This document shows positions 24,619-33,032 of a stretch of 64,000 nucleotides of DNA, piece by piece. The notes under the pieces were generated by a model. It had not been told where the DNA came from. It made no database searches and saw nothing but the letters and a program-made list of their open reading frames with translations. How positions within the stretch are numbered: position 1 is the stretch's first letter; the number at the start of each line of letters is the position of its first letter. Source of the stretch: Flavobacteriaceae bacterium (GTDB taxonomy: Bacteria; Bacteroidota; Bacteroidia; Flavobacteriales; Flavobacteriaceae); the NCBI GenBank assembly GCA_002862805.1, contig PKEA01000071.1, positions 19,659-83,658 of the forward strand, in the 5' to 3' direction. The translations under genes were made by a program, and so were the position numbers.

Positions 24619-26123
24619 AATATATTCAAGAAAGAGGTAATTCATTAGATAAAATAAAGCAACAATTGTTTTGTTTTAAAAATGGAATTCCAATGATTAA
24701 TCTTGTTAAACCGGCTGTTGTTGGTGACGGTATATTGTCTTTAAGTCAAAAAAAAGTAGAAGAATATACTTCTTTTTTTGATAATCATAATACAGAATAT
24801 ACTATAGAAAAATTTGTTCCGGCATCAGGAGCTGCTTCAAGAATGTTTAAATTTCTTATGGAGTTTCTTGCTGCTTTTGATTTAAAAAAAGACACCATAA
24901 ATAGTTATATAAATAAAAGCAAAAATAAAGATTTAGCTCTGTTTATTTATGGATTAAAAAATCTTCCTTTTTACGAAGAATTAAAATCAAAAACTATTGA
25001 ATTAAATTCAAGTTATTCTAGCTTAACAAGTGACCTAAAAACATATTTATTGATAAAGACTTTGTTAAGTGAAAATGGTTTAAATTATGCCCAAAAACCA
25101 AAGGGGATTTTACCATTTCACATAAATAAATCGAGAATTATTACTCCTATTGAAGAGAATATTATTGAGGCAAGTTTTTATAAAAAAGAAGGTGTAAAAA
25201 CAAAAATTCATTTTACCATAACGGAAGAGTTTCAAAATGAATTTGAAGCGATAACAAATCAATTCAATGAATTTGAAATTAATTTTTCTTATCAAAACTC
25301 AAGTTCAGATACTGTGGCAGTAAACCTTGATAATTCTTTATTTCGTTTAGAAGACAATTCTTTGTTCTTTAGGCCTGGTGGACATGGAGCTTTAATTGAT
25401 AATTTAAATGAATTAAAATCAGATTTTATTTTTTTAAAAAATATTGATAATGTAGCTCAAAATAACAGAAAAATAATTTCTAATTACAAGAAGGTTTTAG
25501 GAGCAATTATTATAAAAACTCAAAATAGAGTTTTTGAGTTTTTAAATGATTTAGAAAATAAAGAACTTTCAGAAAATGATTTTGAAGAATTAATATCTTT
25601 TACTGAAAATGATTTGTCGTTTCCGTTACCTGAAGATTTTAAACATTTTAAAAAATCGTATAAGATTGAATATTTAATGAAGGTTTTAAATAGGCCTATT
25701 CGAGTATGTGGAATGGTTAAAAACGAAGGTGAACCTGGTGGTGGACCTTTCTGGGTAAAAGATGAAAAAGGAAGACAGACACTTCAAATAGTAGAGTCTT
25801 CTCAAATTAATATGCTCGACGAAAATCAGATCAATATTGTAAAATCAGCTACGCATTTTAATCCTGTGGATATAGTTTGTGCAGTATATAATTATAAAGG
25901 GAGAAAATTTAATTTAGTTGATTATATTGATCATAATGCAGCATTTATTGCAGAAAAAACCAAGAACGGAAAACCAATTAAAGCATTTGAGCTTCCAGGT
26001 TTATGGAATGGAGCAATGGCAAAATGGACTACCATTTTTGTTGAGGTTCCATTGGAAACTTTTAATCCTGTAAAAACAGTAAACGATTTATTAAAGCCTG
26101 CTCATCAACCATTAAATGAATAA
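24588..26123 (+). CDS. DUF4301 family protein
   Basis: A 511-residue cytoplasmic protein of the DUF4301 family, typical of Bacteroidetes. Conserved-looking blocks: FVPASGAASRMFKFL, KGILPFHI, LFFRPGGHGALIDNLN, RPIRVCGMVKNEGEPGGGPF and LPGLWNGAMAKWTTIFVEVP. The GASRM and Gly-rich blocks recall nucleotidyltransferase-like folds, but no function is established. Its start overlaps pnuC by 31 bases and its end overlaps arfB by 8. Confidence 0.9.
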   Translation: MEENFTERDIKYIQERGNSLDKIKQQLFCFKNGIPMINLVKPAVVGDGILSLSQKKVEEYTSFFDNHNTEYTIEKFVPASGAASRMFKFLMEFLAAFDLKKDTINSYINKSKNKDLALFIYGLKNLPFYEELKSKTIELNSSYSSLTSDLKTYLLIKTLLSENGLNYAQKPKGILPFHINKSRIITPIEENIIEASFYKKEGVKTKIHFTITEEFQNEFEAITNQFNEFEINFSYQNSSSDTVAVNLDNSLFRLEDNSLFFRPGGHGALIDNLNELKSDFIFLKNIDNVAQNNRKIISNYKKVLGAIIIKTQNRVFEFLNDLENKELSENDFEELISFTENDLSFPLPEDFKHFKKSYKIEYLMKVLNRPIRVCGMVKNEGEPGGGPFWVKDEKGRQTLQIVESSQINMLDENQINIVKSATHFNPVDIVCAVYNYKGRKFNLVDYIDHNAAFIAEKTKNGKPIKAFELPGLWNGAMAKWTTIFVEVPLETFNPVKTVNDLLKPAHQPLNE

Positions 26124-26517
26124 AGAAAAATTACTTTTAGAATTAGATTTTAAAGCGGTAAGAAGTAGTGGTGCTGGTGGTCAAAATGTAAATAAAGTGT
26201 CTTCAAAAGTTGTTCTAACATTTGACTTAGAAAATTCTTTAGGTATTTCTGATGAGGAGAAAGAATTGTTAAAACAAAAACTCTCTTCAAAATTAACTCA
26301 GAATAATGTTCTTATTTTAAACTGTGATGAAGATAGAAGTCAAGTAAAAAACAAATCAATTGTAATAAAACGATTTTTATCTATAATTGAAAAAGGACTT
26401 CATAAACCAAAAATTAGAAGAGCAACCAAAACACCACGAAGCGTTAAAGAAAGAAGGCTTAATACTAAGAAAATAATGAGCGCTTTAAAGCAAAATCGTA
26501 AAAAGCCTAATTTTTAA
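26116..26517 (+). CDS. arfB: Alternative ribosome-rescue peptidyl-tRNA hydrolase ArfB
   Basis: A 133-residue class I release-factor-like protein that frees ribosomes stalled on mRNAs without a stop codon. The catalytic GGQ is at residues 21-23 (SSGAGGQNVNK), and the C-terminal tail is strongly basic (KTPRSVKERRLNTKKIMSAL then KQNRKKPNF), as needed to enter the empty mRNA channel. The lack of codon-recognition domains separates it from RF1/RF2. Last gene of its operon. Confidence 0.94.
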   Translation: MNKEKLLLELDFKAVRSSGAGGQNVNKVSSKVVLTFDLENSLGISDEEKELLKQKLSSKLTQNNVLILNCDEDRSQVKNKSIVIKRFLSIIEKGLHKPKIRRATKTPRSVKERRLNTKKIMSALKQNRKKPNF

Positions 26518-26526
26518 ACAAATTAA

Positions 26527-26556
26527 TTGAAATTTTAAACTAAAGTAGTACTTTTG
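26527..26556 (+). promoter_or_regulatory. Promoter of the TPP-riboswitch transcript
   Basis: TTG (26527-26529), 19 bases, TACTTTTG (26549-26556), followed by CATC. It is positioned to start RNA just at the riboswitch 5' edge. Confidence 0.75.
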
Positions 26557-26560
26557 CATC

Positions 26561-26640
26561 GTCTCAAAGGGGTGCTCTAAATAACGAGCTGAGATTATAC
26601 CCATAGAACCTGGGCAGGTAATGCTGCCAAGGAAAATGAC
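26561..26640 (+). promoter_or_regulatory. TPP (thi-box) riboswitch
   Basis: The conserved aptamer elements are all present in order: GGGGTGCTC (P2), GCTGAGATTATACCC (pyrimidine-sensor arm), ACCTGGGCAGGTAATGCTG and GCCAAGGAAAA, with GTC/GAC closing P1. It senses thiamine pyrophosphate and lies about 100 bases before a TonB-dependent receptor gene. Confidence 0.95.
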
Positions 26641-26718
26641 AAAATACCAATGTGCACGTTGGTATAAGTCTGTGTAATACAAATTTAATTTTAAAAAAGA
26701 AGAATAATTACCCCTTTT

Positions 26719-26740
26719 ATTCGTAACTAATTTTACGAAT
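26719..26740 (+). promoter_or_regulatory. Hairpin covering the start codon of the riboswitch-controlled gene
   Basis: ATTCGTAA (26719-26726) and TTACGAAT (26733-26740) form an 8-bp stem whose 3' arm includes the A and T of the ATG at 26739. No intrinsic terminator is seen between aptamer and gene, so this could be the translational expression platform. A second hairpin ATACCAA/TTGGTAT lies at 26644-26665. Confidence 0.5.
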
Positions 26741-28913
26741 GAAAACTTTATTCAACAACAAACAAACTAAACAAGTTTTAAGACTAAGTCTTTTTTCTTT
26801 GTGCTTTTCTCATTTCTCTTTTGCACAAGAACAACCTATAGATTCTTTAAAGGTTAATAATCTTAAAGAGGTAACTGTTTCTTCGGTTAGAGCTACAGAA
26901 AAAACGCCTATTACTTTTTCAAATGTTTCTAAAGAACAAATTGAACCAAGAAATTTAGGACAAGATATTCCGGTACTTCTAAATTACTTACCATCAGTTG
27001 TTACTACTACTGATGCTGGAAACGGAGTAGGTTATACGTCTATGCGAGTTCGTGGTTCAGATGGTTCAAGAATTAATGTAACATTAAATGGTATTCCGTT
27101 TAATGACAGTGAAAGTCACGGAACATTTTTTGTGAATTTACCTGATTTTGCTTCGTCTTTAGAAAGCGTTCAATTACAAAGAGGTGTCGGTACATCAACT
27201 AATGGACCTGGTGCATTTGGTGCGAGTTTAAATATGGAAACGAAATCGTATAAAGAGCATTCTCATGCTGAAATTTCAAATTCAGTTGGAAGTTTTGGTA
27301 CAAGAAAACACACATTAGCTTTTGGAACAGGTTTACATAATAATTTAGAGTTTAATGGAAGAGTTTCTCAAATTGCTTCTGATGGTTATATTGATAGAGC
27401 TTCATCGAACATGTTTGGGTATTTTTTCAATACTAATTATGTCAAAGAAAATACATTGATAAAATTTATTGCTTTCGGTGGTAAAGAAAAAACGTATCAA
27501 TCTTGGAACGGTTTAGAAGATTTAGACAAGTTAGAGAATGATAGAACTTATAATTCTGCAGGATTGTATTTTGACGAATTTGGTAACGAACAATTTTATG
27601 ATGACGAAACCGATAATTATTGGCAAAATCACTTTCAATTGCATTGGTCTGAAAAATGGTCTGAAAAATGGAACTCTAATTTAGCATTGCACTATACTCT
27701 TGGTAAAGGATATTTTAAGCAATATAAAGAAGATGAAAATTTTTCTGATTATGGACTGAGTGATTATGGAAGTAATTCTATAACAGATTTAATTAGAAAA
27801 AGATGGTTGGATAATGATTTCTTTGGGGCTACATATTCTTTAAATTATTTATCTAATAAAACAGATATATTAGCAGGTGGTGCGGCAAACAGATATTTAG
27901 GTAAACATTATGGAGAAGTGGTTTGGACACAATATTACGTGCCTTCAAATAATAGATATTACGATACATATGGAAATAAAGATGATGTAAACGTGTATGT
28001 GAAACTATCTCAAGGTATAGGTGTTAAGTTTAACATTTTTACCGATTTGCAATATAGATTGGTTTATTATCAAGCAAGTGGCGTTCAAGCAACTGATGTT
28101 AATGATACTTTTAGATTTTTTAACCCTAAAATTGGTGCTAATTATAAAATTAATCTTTCAAATTCTGTTTATGCCTATGCAGGTGTTGCAAATAAAGAAC
28201 CCAGAAGAGATGATTATGAAAATGAAAGCACTAAGCCAGAAAGGTTAATTGATATTGAGTTAGGTTGGAAGTATAATTCAAGTAAAGTTAAAGTAAACGC
28301 AAATCTGTTTTATATGGATTATAAAGATCAATTAGTAATGACAGGAGCTTTAAATAATGTGGGGGCTCCAATATTTACAAATAGTGGGAAAAGTTACCGT
28401 TATGGTTTAGAAATTGATGCTGTAGTAAAAATCCTTGATAATTTATTGTTTCAGCCAAATGTAACTTTCAGCCAAAATAAAAATCAAGATTTTTATTTTC
28501 AAAGAGATGGTGTTTTAACTAATTTAGGTAACACAAATATTGCCTTTTCTCCAGAAATTATAAGTGGAGGTAATATTACATTCTTGCCAGTTAAGAATTT
28601 GCAAATTTCAGCACTTGGTAAGTTCGTTGGGAAACAATATATGGGAAATATAGACTCTGAAAACTCTACTCTTTCGGATTATACTGTTTTGGATTTCAAT
28701 GCAAATTATGATTGGAAGGTTAATAAAGGAATAAAGTCAATTGTATTTTCAGCTTTAGTAAATAATGTACTTAATAGAAAATATGAATCAAATGGTTATT
28801 TCTACACATATGATGATACATGGAGTGGGCCAGGAACAACTACAATTGAAGGAACAGGTTATTATCCTCAAGCAGGGATAAACTTCCTTCTAGGAATGGC
28901 TTTGAAATTCTAA
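26739..28913 (+). CDS. TonB-dependent outer-membrane receptor, probably for thiamine
   Basis: A 724-residue TonB-dependent receptor with a signal peptide (end near SFAQ), a short TonB-box-like region (NLKEVTVSSVRATEK), a plug domain (DIPVLLNYLPSVVTTTDAG then YTSMRVRGSDGSRINVTLNG) and a 22-strand-type barrel ending in the aromatic YYPQAGINFLLGMALKF. The TPP riboswitch directly upstream implies repression when thiamine is plentiful, so uptake of thiamine or a precursor is the likely role, as proposed for similar Bacteroidetes receptors. Monocistronic. Confidence 0.93.
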   Translation: MKTLFNNKQTKQVLRLSLFSLCFSHFSFAQEQPIDSLKVNNLKEVTVSSVRATEKTPITFSNVSKEQIEPRNLGQDIPVLLNYLPSVVTTTDAGNGVGYTSMRVRGSDGSRINVTLNGIPFNDSESHGTFFVNLPDFASSLESVQLQRGVGTSTNGPGAFGASLNMETKSYKEHSHAEISNSVGSFGTRKHTLAFGTGLHNNLEFNGRVSQIASDGYIDRASSNMFGYFFNTNYVKENTLIKFIAFGGKEKTYQSWNGLEDLDKLENDRTYNSAGLYFDEFGNEQFYDDETDNYWQNHFQLHWSEKWSEKWNSNLALHYTLGKGYFKQYKEDENFSDYGLSDYGSNSITDLIRKRWLDNDFFGATYSLNYLSNKTDILAGGAANRYLGKHYGEVVWTQYYVPSNNRYYDTYGNKDDVNVYVKLSQGIGVKFNIFTDLQYRLVYYQASGVQATDVNDTFRFFNPKIGANYKINLSNSVYAYAGVANKEPRRDDYENESTKPERLIDIELGWKYNSSKVKVNANLFYMDYKDQLVMTGALNNVGAPIFTNSGKSYRYGLEIDAVVKILDNLLFQPNVTFSQNKNQDFYFQRDGVLTNLGNTNIAFSPEIISGGNITFLPVKNLQISALGKFVGKQYMGNIDSENSTLSDYTVLDFNANYDWKVNKGIKSIVFSALVNNVLNRKYESNGYFYTYDDTWSGPGTTTIEGTGYYPQAGINFLLGMALKF

Positions 28914-28937
28914 AATTGTTCAGTTAAGTTTAAAGTT

Positions 28938-28968
28938 AAACCCTGTAAGATTTTTTTACAGGGTTTTA
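28938..28968. terminator. Terminator between the TonB receptor and Rieske-like genes
   Basis: AAACCCTGTAA (28938-28948) and TTACAGGGTTT (28956-28966) form an 11-bp stem followed by T on the plus strand. The minus strand has an A/T-rich flank, so it may act in both directions. Confidence 0.85.
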
Positions 28969-29391
28969 ATTGTAAATTCTTAGACTTGTAGAGTTTATTT
29001 TTTCAACTCTATATTTTTTCATTGAATATTGTTGTCCTTCTGCCTGACCGTTAAAAAAACTATACTGAGCACTATCACAAGAACATAAAGCCTTAATACC
29101 GTTTATAGACATAGTAGAACAACTACTTAAAGCTTGATTAGGACATGCAGCTTCATATGCAACATAATTTTCATTACCAGTATTAAAAACAAAAATTCCT
29201 CTAATGCCAGCTCCTGCAGTATTAACATAAATAGCATTTGCTGTGTATAATACCTGACTATATTGAGGTAAATTTAAATTTAATGTAGTTGAAAAGCTAT
29301 AATTTGGCAGATAAGGGTTGTTGTTGTCAAAAGAATCTTCACTACAGCCAAATAAAAGAGGCAATAAAATAAGTAATAAGTGTTTTTTCAT
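28966..29391 (-). CDS. Rieske-like lipoprotein lacking the cluster histidines
   Basis: A 141-residue lipoprotein (LLLILLPLLFGC, Cys16). The C-terminal half has the layout of a Rieske fold: a first box ACPNQ (C83, N85 where the ligand His belongs) and a second box LCSCDSAQYSFFNG (C103, D106 where His belongs), with C91 and C105 placed like the structural disulfide. Both His ligands are therefore missing, and a [2Fe-2S] cluster of the normal type is unlikely. Function unknown. It converges on the TonB receptor gene. Confidence 0.8.
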   Translation of the reverse strand: MKKHLLLILLPLLFGCSEDSFDNNNPYLPNYSFSTTLNLNLPQYSQVLYTANAIYVNTAGAGIRGIFVFNTGNENYVAYEAACPNQALSSCSTMSINGIKALCSCDSAQYSFFNGQAEGQQYSMKKYRVEKINSTSLRIYN

Positions 29392-29459
29392 AATTACAAA
29401 TTTAAATTAATTTTAATAAAGTAATTGAGATGCAGAATATAATTTCAAAATTATTTTAG

Positions 29460-29467
29460 TATCTTTG
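29460..29467 (+). promoter_or_regulatory. -7 box of greA
   Basis: TATCTTTG, a full match to TAnnTTTG, 55 bases before the greA start and 7 bases before a leader hairpin. No TTG at -33 was seen. Confidence 0.55.
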
Positions 29468-29473
29468 TTACAA

Positions 29474-29508
29474 GGAATCCCATTTATGTGGGATTCTTTC
29501 TATTTTTA
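29474..29508 (+). promoter_or_regulatory. Terminator-like leader hairpin of greA
   Basis: GAATCCCA (29475-29482) and TGGGATTC (29489-29496) form an 8-bp stem followed by TTTCTATTTTT, ending 15 bases before the greA start. It would lie at the very 5' end of the mRNA and could attenuate transcription. Confidence 0.6.
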
Positions 29509-29522
29509 TAAACGATGAAGTT

Positions 29523-29999
29523 ATGAGTAAAGTATCATATTATACGGCAGAAGGGTTAAAAAAATTAAGAGATGAATTAGATCACTTAAAAAGTATTGAG
29601 CGCCCTAAAGCTTCACAGGATATTGCAGACGCAAGAGACAAAGGTGATTTGTCTGAAAATGCAGAGTACGACGCAGCAAAGGAAGCACAAGGGTTATTGG
29701 AGATGAAAATTTCTAAAATGGAAGAAGTTGTGGCTAATGCAAGATTAATTGATGAATCGCAATTGGATCTTTCAAAAGTTCTTGTTTTGTCAACGGTTAA
29801 AATTAAAAATCAAGTTAACGGTATGGAAATGATCTATACTTTAGTTGCTGAAAGTGAAGCGGATTTAAAAACAGGGAAAATCTCTGTAACTTCTCCTATT
29901 GGAAAAGGTTTGTTAGGAAAAAGTGTTGGAGATGTTGCTGAAATAAGTGTTCCAAATGGAGTTATTAAGTTTGATATTGTTGAAATTACAAGAAACTAA
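29523..29999 (+). CDS. greA: Transcription elongation factor GreA
   Basis: A 158-residue GreA: N-terminal coiled coil (SYYTAEGLKKLRDELDHLKS) with the acidic tip DARDKGDLSENAEYDAAKE that enters the RNA polymerase secondary channel and promotes cleavage of backtracked RNA, then the FKBP-like domain (TSPIGKGLLGKSVGDVAEI). The HIT-family gene starts 3 bases after its stop, so the two form an operon. A terminator-like hairpin sits in the leader. Confidence 0.97.
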   Translation: MSKVSYYTAEGLKKLRDELDHLKSIERPKASQDIADARDKGDLSENAEYDAAKEAQGLLEMKISKMEEVVANARLIDESQLDLSKVLVLSTVKIKNQVNGMEMIYTLVAESEADLKTGKISVTSPIGKGLLGKSVGDVAEISVPNGVIKFDIVEITRN

Positions 30000-30002
30000 A
30001 TT

Positions 30003-30392
30003 ATGGCAAGTATTTTTACTAAAATTGTAAACGGAGAAATCCCATGTTATAAAATTGCTGAAGATGAAAATTTTCTAGCTTTTTTAGACGTAAACCCTAA
30101 TGCAAAAGGGCATGCACTTTGTATTCCAAAACAAGAAATCAATAAGATTTTTGATATGGAAGAAGATTTGTACATGGGTTTAATGGCTTTTTCTAGAAAA
30201 GTAGCAAAAGCACTTGAAAAAACAATTGAATGTAAAAGAATTGGTGTTGCTGTTGTAGGTTTAGAAGTGCCACACGTTCATGTTCATTTAATTCCACTAC
30301 AAGATATGGATGATATGCGTTTTCAGCGAAAAGTAACACTTAAAACTGAAGAATTTGAAGATATCGCAAATAGAATAGCAGAAAATATGTAA
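30003..30392 (+). CDS. HIT family protein (HinT-like)
   Basis: A 129-residue histidine-triad nucleotide-binding hydrolase. The catalytic HVHVHLIP is at residues 91-98, with the usual N-terminus SIFTKIVNGEIPCYKIAEDE. HinT-type enzymes hydrolyse purine nucleoside phosphoramidates and adenylated amino acids. It is downstream of greA in the same transcript, followed by a terminator. Confidence 0.93.
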   Translation: MASIFTKIVNGEIPCYKIAEDENFLAFLDVNPNAKGHALCIPKQEINKIFDMEEDLYMGLMAFSRKVAKALEKTIECKRIGVAVVGLEVPHVHVHLIPLQDMDDMRFQRKVTLKTEEFEDIANRIAENM

Positions 30393-30395
30393 CTT

Positions 30396-30423
30396 AAATC
30401 CTGAAATTTTTCAGGATTTTTTA
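30396..30423 (+). terminator. Terminator of the greA-HIT operon
   Basis: AATCCTGAA (30397-30405) pairs with TTCAGGATT (30410-30418), followed by a T-run. Confidence 0.85.
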
Positions 30424-30435
30424 TTTTAATCAATT

Positions 30436-31794
30436 ATGGAAACTATTTTTAAAAGACAACAAGATTTTTTTAATACTAATCAAACAAAAAATATTGAGTT
30501 TAGAAAAAAGCAATTAAAAAAATTAAAAACTGTTTTGTTAAACAATAATTCCTTGCTAAATGAGGCTATTTTTAAAGATTTTAAAAAATCAGCTTTTGAA
30601 AATTATACCACAGAAATTAGCTTGCTTATTCATGAGATTGACTTGGCGTTAAGTGGTTTGTCTTCTTGGTCAAAAAGAAAAAAGGTAGCAACAAATTTCG
30701 CAAATTTCCCTGCTAAATCATATATTATACCAGAACCTTTAGGTACAGTCTTAGTAATAGGTGCTTGGAATTACCCTATTCAATTGTCTATTGCGCCTGT
30801 AATTGCTGCTATTGCTGCAGGAAACACCATTGTTTTAAAACCAAGCGAGATAGCTTCTCACGTAAGTAAAGCCTTAGCAAAATTGATAAATTTTAACTTT
30901 GAAGAAAATTATTTTCATGTGGTTGAAGGCGGAATAGCTGAAACTACAGAATTATTACATTTTAAATTCGATAAAATATTTTTTACAGGAAGTTCAACTG
31001 TTGGTAAAATTGTATATCAGGCTGCTGCAAAAAATTTAATTCCAGTTACTTTAGAGTTAGGTGGAAAAAGCCCAACAATTGTAGCTAAAGATGCTAATTT
31101 AAAGATGGCTGTAAAACGTATTGTTTGGGCAAAATTTTTAAATGCAGGTCAAACCTGCATTGCTCCAGATTATATTTTTGTAGATGAATCTATTGAAAAG
31201 CACTTTTTAGAATTATTAAAACTAGAAATTGTAAAAGCCAATTATAGTATACAAAATGATAATTATGTTCAAATTATTAACGATAAAAATGTGCAACGTT
31301 TGACAAGGTTAATTAATACAGATAAAGTTTTTTTTGGAGGACAAGTACATGAAAAAGAACGACTTATTGAGCCTACAGTAATGCATAATTGTACGTTTAA
31401 TGATCTAGTTATGCAAGAAGAAATTTTTGGACCTATATTGCCAGTGATTAAGTATACAAATATTAATGAAGTAATAGTAAAGATTAAATCTTTGCCAAAA
31501 CCATTATCTTGTTATGTTTTTACAGAGAGTAATTCAGTTAAAAATACTGTTTTAAATGAAATTTCCTTTGGAGGAGGGGCCGTTAATGATGCTATTATGC
31601 ATATTTCTAATTCTAATTTACCTTTTGGAGGAGTTGGAAATAGTGGTATGGGAAGTTATCATAGTAAATATGGTTTTGATACTTTTTCTCATTATAAAAG
31701 TATTTTAGACAAACCTACTTGGCTAGAGTTTAATTTTAAATATTCACCTTATACTAATTTAAAGAAGAAGCTTATAAAGTTATTGTTAGGTTAA
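30436..31794 (+). CDS. Aldehyde dehydrogenase family protein
   Basis: A 452-residue NAD(P)-dependent aldehyde dehydrogenase of the class-3-like group, which lacks the N-terminal extension. The catalytic cysteine is in NAGQTCIAPDY (Cys241), the general-base glutamate in TLELGGKSP (Glu207), and the cofactor region GAWNYPIQLSIAP, FTGSSTVGKIVYQ is clear. The C-terminal hydrophobic segment (YTNLKKKLIKLLLG) recalls membrane-associated fatty-aldehyde dehydrogenases. It starts soon after the previous terminator and converges with the histidine kinase gene, overlapping it by 4 bases. Confidence 0.93.
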   Translation: METIFKRQQDFFNTNQTKNIEFRKKQLKKLKTVLLNNNSLLNEAIFKDFKKSAFENYTTEISLLIHEIDLALSGLSSWSKRKKVATNFANFPAKSYIIPEPLGTVLVIGAWNYPIQLSIAPVIAAIAAGNTIVLKPSEIASHVSKALAKLINFNFEENYFHVVEGGIAETTELLHFKFDKIFFTGSSTVGKIVYQAAAKNLIPVTLELGGKSPTIVAKDANLKMAVKRIVWAKFLNAGQTCIAPDYIFVDESIEKHFLELLKLEIVKANYSIQNDNYVQIINDKNVQRLTRLINTDKVFFGGQVHEKERLIEPTVMHNCTFNDLVMQEEIFGPILPVIKYTNINEVIVKIKSLPKPLSCYVFTESNSVKNTVLNEISFGGGAVNDAIMHISNSNLPFGGVGNSGMGSYHSKYGFDTFSHYKSILDKPTWLEFNFKYSPYTNLKKKLIKLLLG

Positions 31795-32939
31795 GGTTTT
31801 TTAAAACTTAACTGCATAGTAGTGCCTTTTCCAATTTCAGATTGAGCTACTTTTATTCTTCCTTTATGGTATTCTTGTACAATTCTTTTGGTTAAAGACA
31901 AACCTAATCCCCAACCTCTTTTTTTGGTTGTAAAGCCAGGTTCAAATACTTTGTTGAATTGATTTTTTGGAATTCCTTTGCCAGAATCTTTAATTCTAAG
32001 TTTTACTATATTATTTGATTCTTCAATTGTTATATCTAATTTTCCTTTTCCTTTCATTGCGTCAATTGCATTTTTAACTAAATTTTCAATAGTCCAACTG
32101 TGTAAGGCTGGGTTCAATTCAATGTAAATAGGTTCTTTAGGAACTTTAATAGTGAAAACAACTTGTTTTGATGTTCTAGATTTTAAATATTCAATTGAAT
32201 TCAAAGTTTCTTCAATAAAATCTTTTTTCTCTAATATAGGTTCCGAACCAATTTTAGAAAAACGATCGGTTATTGTTTGTAATCGGTTAATATCTTTTTC
32301 AATTTCAGATAACGTACTTTCTTCTATGTTTTCCATTTTTAAGAGTTCAAGCCAGCCGATTAATGAAGATAAAGGAGTTCCTATTTGATGAGCCGTTTCT
32401 TTTGCCATTCCTGCCCATAATTTATTTTGAGTTGCCATTTTTGTAGCTCTGTAAAAGTTATAAACAACAGCTCCAAATAAAATAATGATTAACAAAAGTG
32501 CAATAGGATAGTATTTTAATTTATTTAATAATGAAGAATTGCCATAATAAAGCAACTGGTAATTATTTTCAGAAAGCTCCATTTTAATAGGTTCATTTTC
32601 TGTTTTTAATGTTTTTAACAAGTTAGATAAGGCAATACTGTCTGCTTGAACTTCTTCATCAATATTGTTAGAATTGATTATTTTATTTTCGCTATTTGTT
32701 AGAATCATTGGACTTGATGAGTTCGCGCTAATTATCTGAAGAGGTAATTCTACTTCGGTATTTTCATTAGCATTTACTAATGTTTTTTGTGCAGTTGCCC
32801 ACAATTCCATTTTGGTTCTTTCTTCAACTTTAAAAATTTGAAAAAAGTTATAGGTATTCCATAAAATTAGAATAACAATAAAAAAAGAGGCTAATATGAT
32901 GAACCAACGTGAAATATTTCGCTTTTCGGAAAACTGCAT
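31791..32939 (-). CDS. Membrane sensor histidine kinase
   Basis: A 382-residue kinase with two membrane helices (residues 12-32 and about 145-162) enclosing a roughly 110-residue periplasmic sensor. The phosphoacceptor helix is AHQIGTPLSSLIGWLELLK (His184), followed by an HATPase domain with ENLVKNAIDAMKGKG (N box), IKDSGKGIPK (G1) and KKRGWGLGLSLTKRIV (G2). No HAMP is obvious. No response regulator is adjacent, so it is an orphan kinase. The HQIGTPL form is common in Bacteroidetes. Confidence 0.92.
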   Translation of the reverse strand: MQFSEKRNISRWFIILASFFIVILILWNTYNFFQIFKVEERTKMELWATAQKTLVNANENTEVELPLQIISANSSSPMILTNSENKIINSNNIDEEVQADSIALSNLLKTLKTENEPIKMELSENNYQLLYYGNSSLLNKLKYYPIALLLIIILFGAVVYNFYRATKMATQNKLWAGMAKETAHQIGTPLSSLIGWLELLKMENIEESTLSEIEKDINRLQTITDRFSKIGSEPILEKKDFIEETLNSIEYLKSRTSKQVVFTIKVPKEPIYIELNPALHSWTIENLVKNAIDAMKGKGKLDITIEESNNIVKLRIKDSGKGIPKNQFNKVFEPGFTTKKRGWGLGLSLTKRIVQEYHKGRIKVAQSEIGKGTTMQLSFKKP

Positions 32940-33008
32940 AAATAGAATTTGTTAGTAAAAATACTAAAATTGTATCAACTTATACGCTTCTAAATTATTT
33001 CAAAAAAG

Positions 33009-33016
33009 TATCTTTG
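33009..33016 (+). promoter_or_regulatory. -7 box of the flavin reductase gene
   Basis: TATCTTTG, 16 bases before the start codon at 33033; no clear -33 TTG. Confidence 0.45.
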
Positions 33017-33032
33017 TAAAAACTTTATTAAC

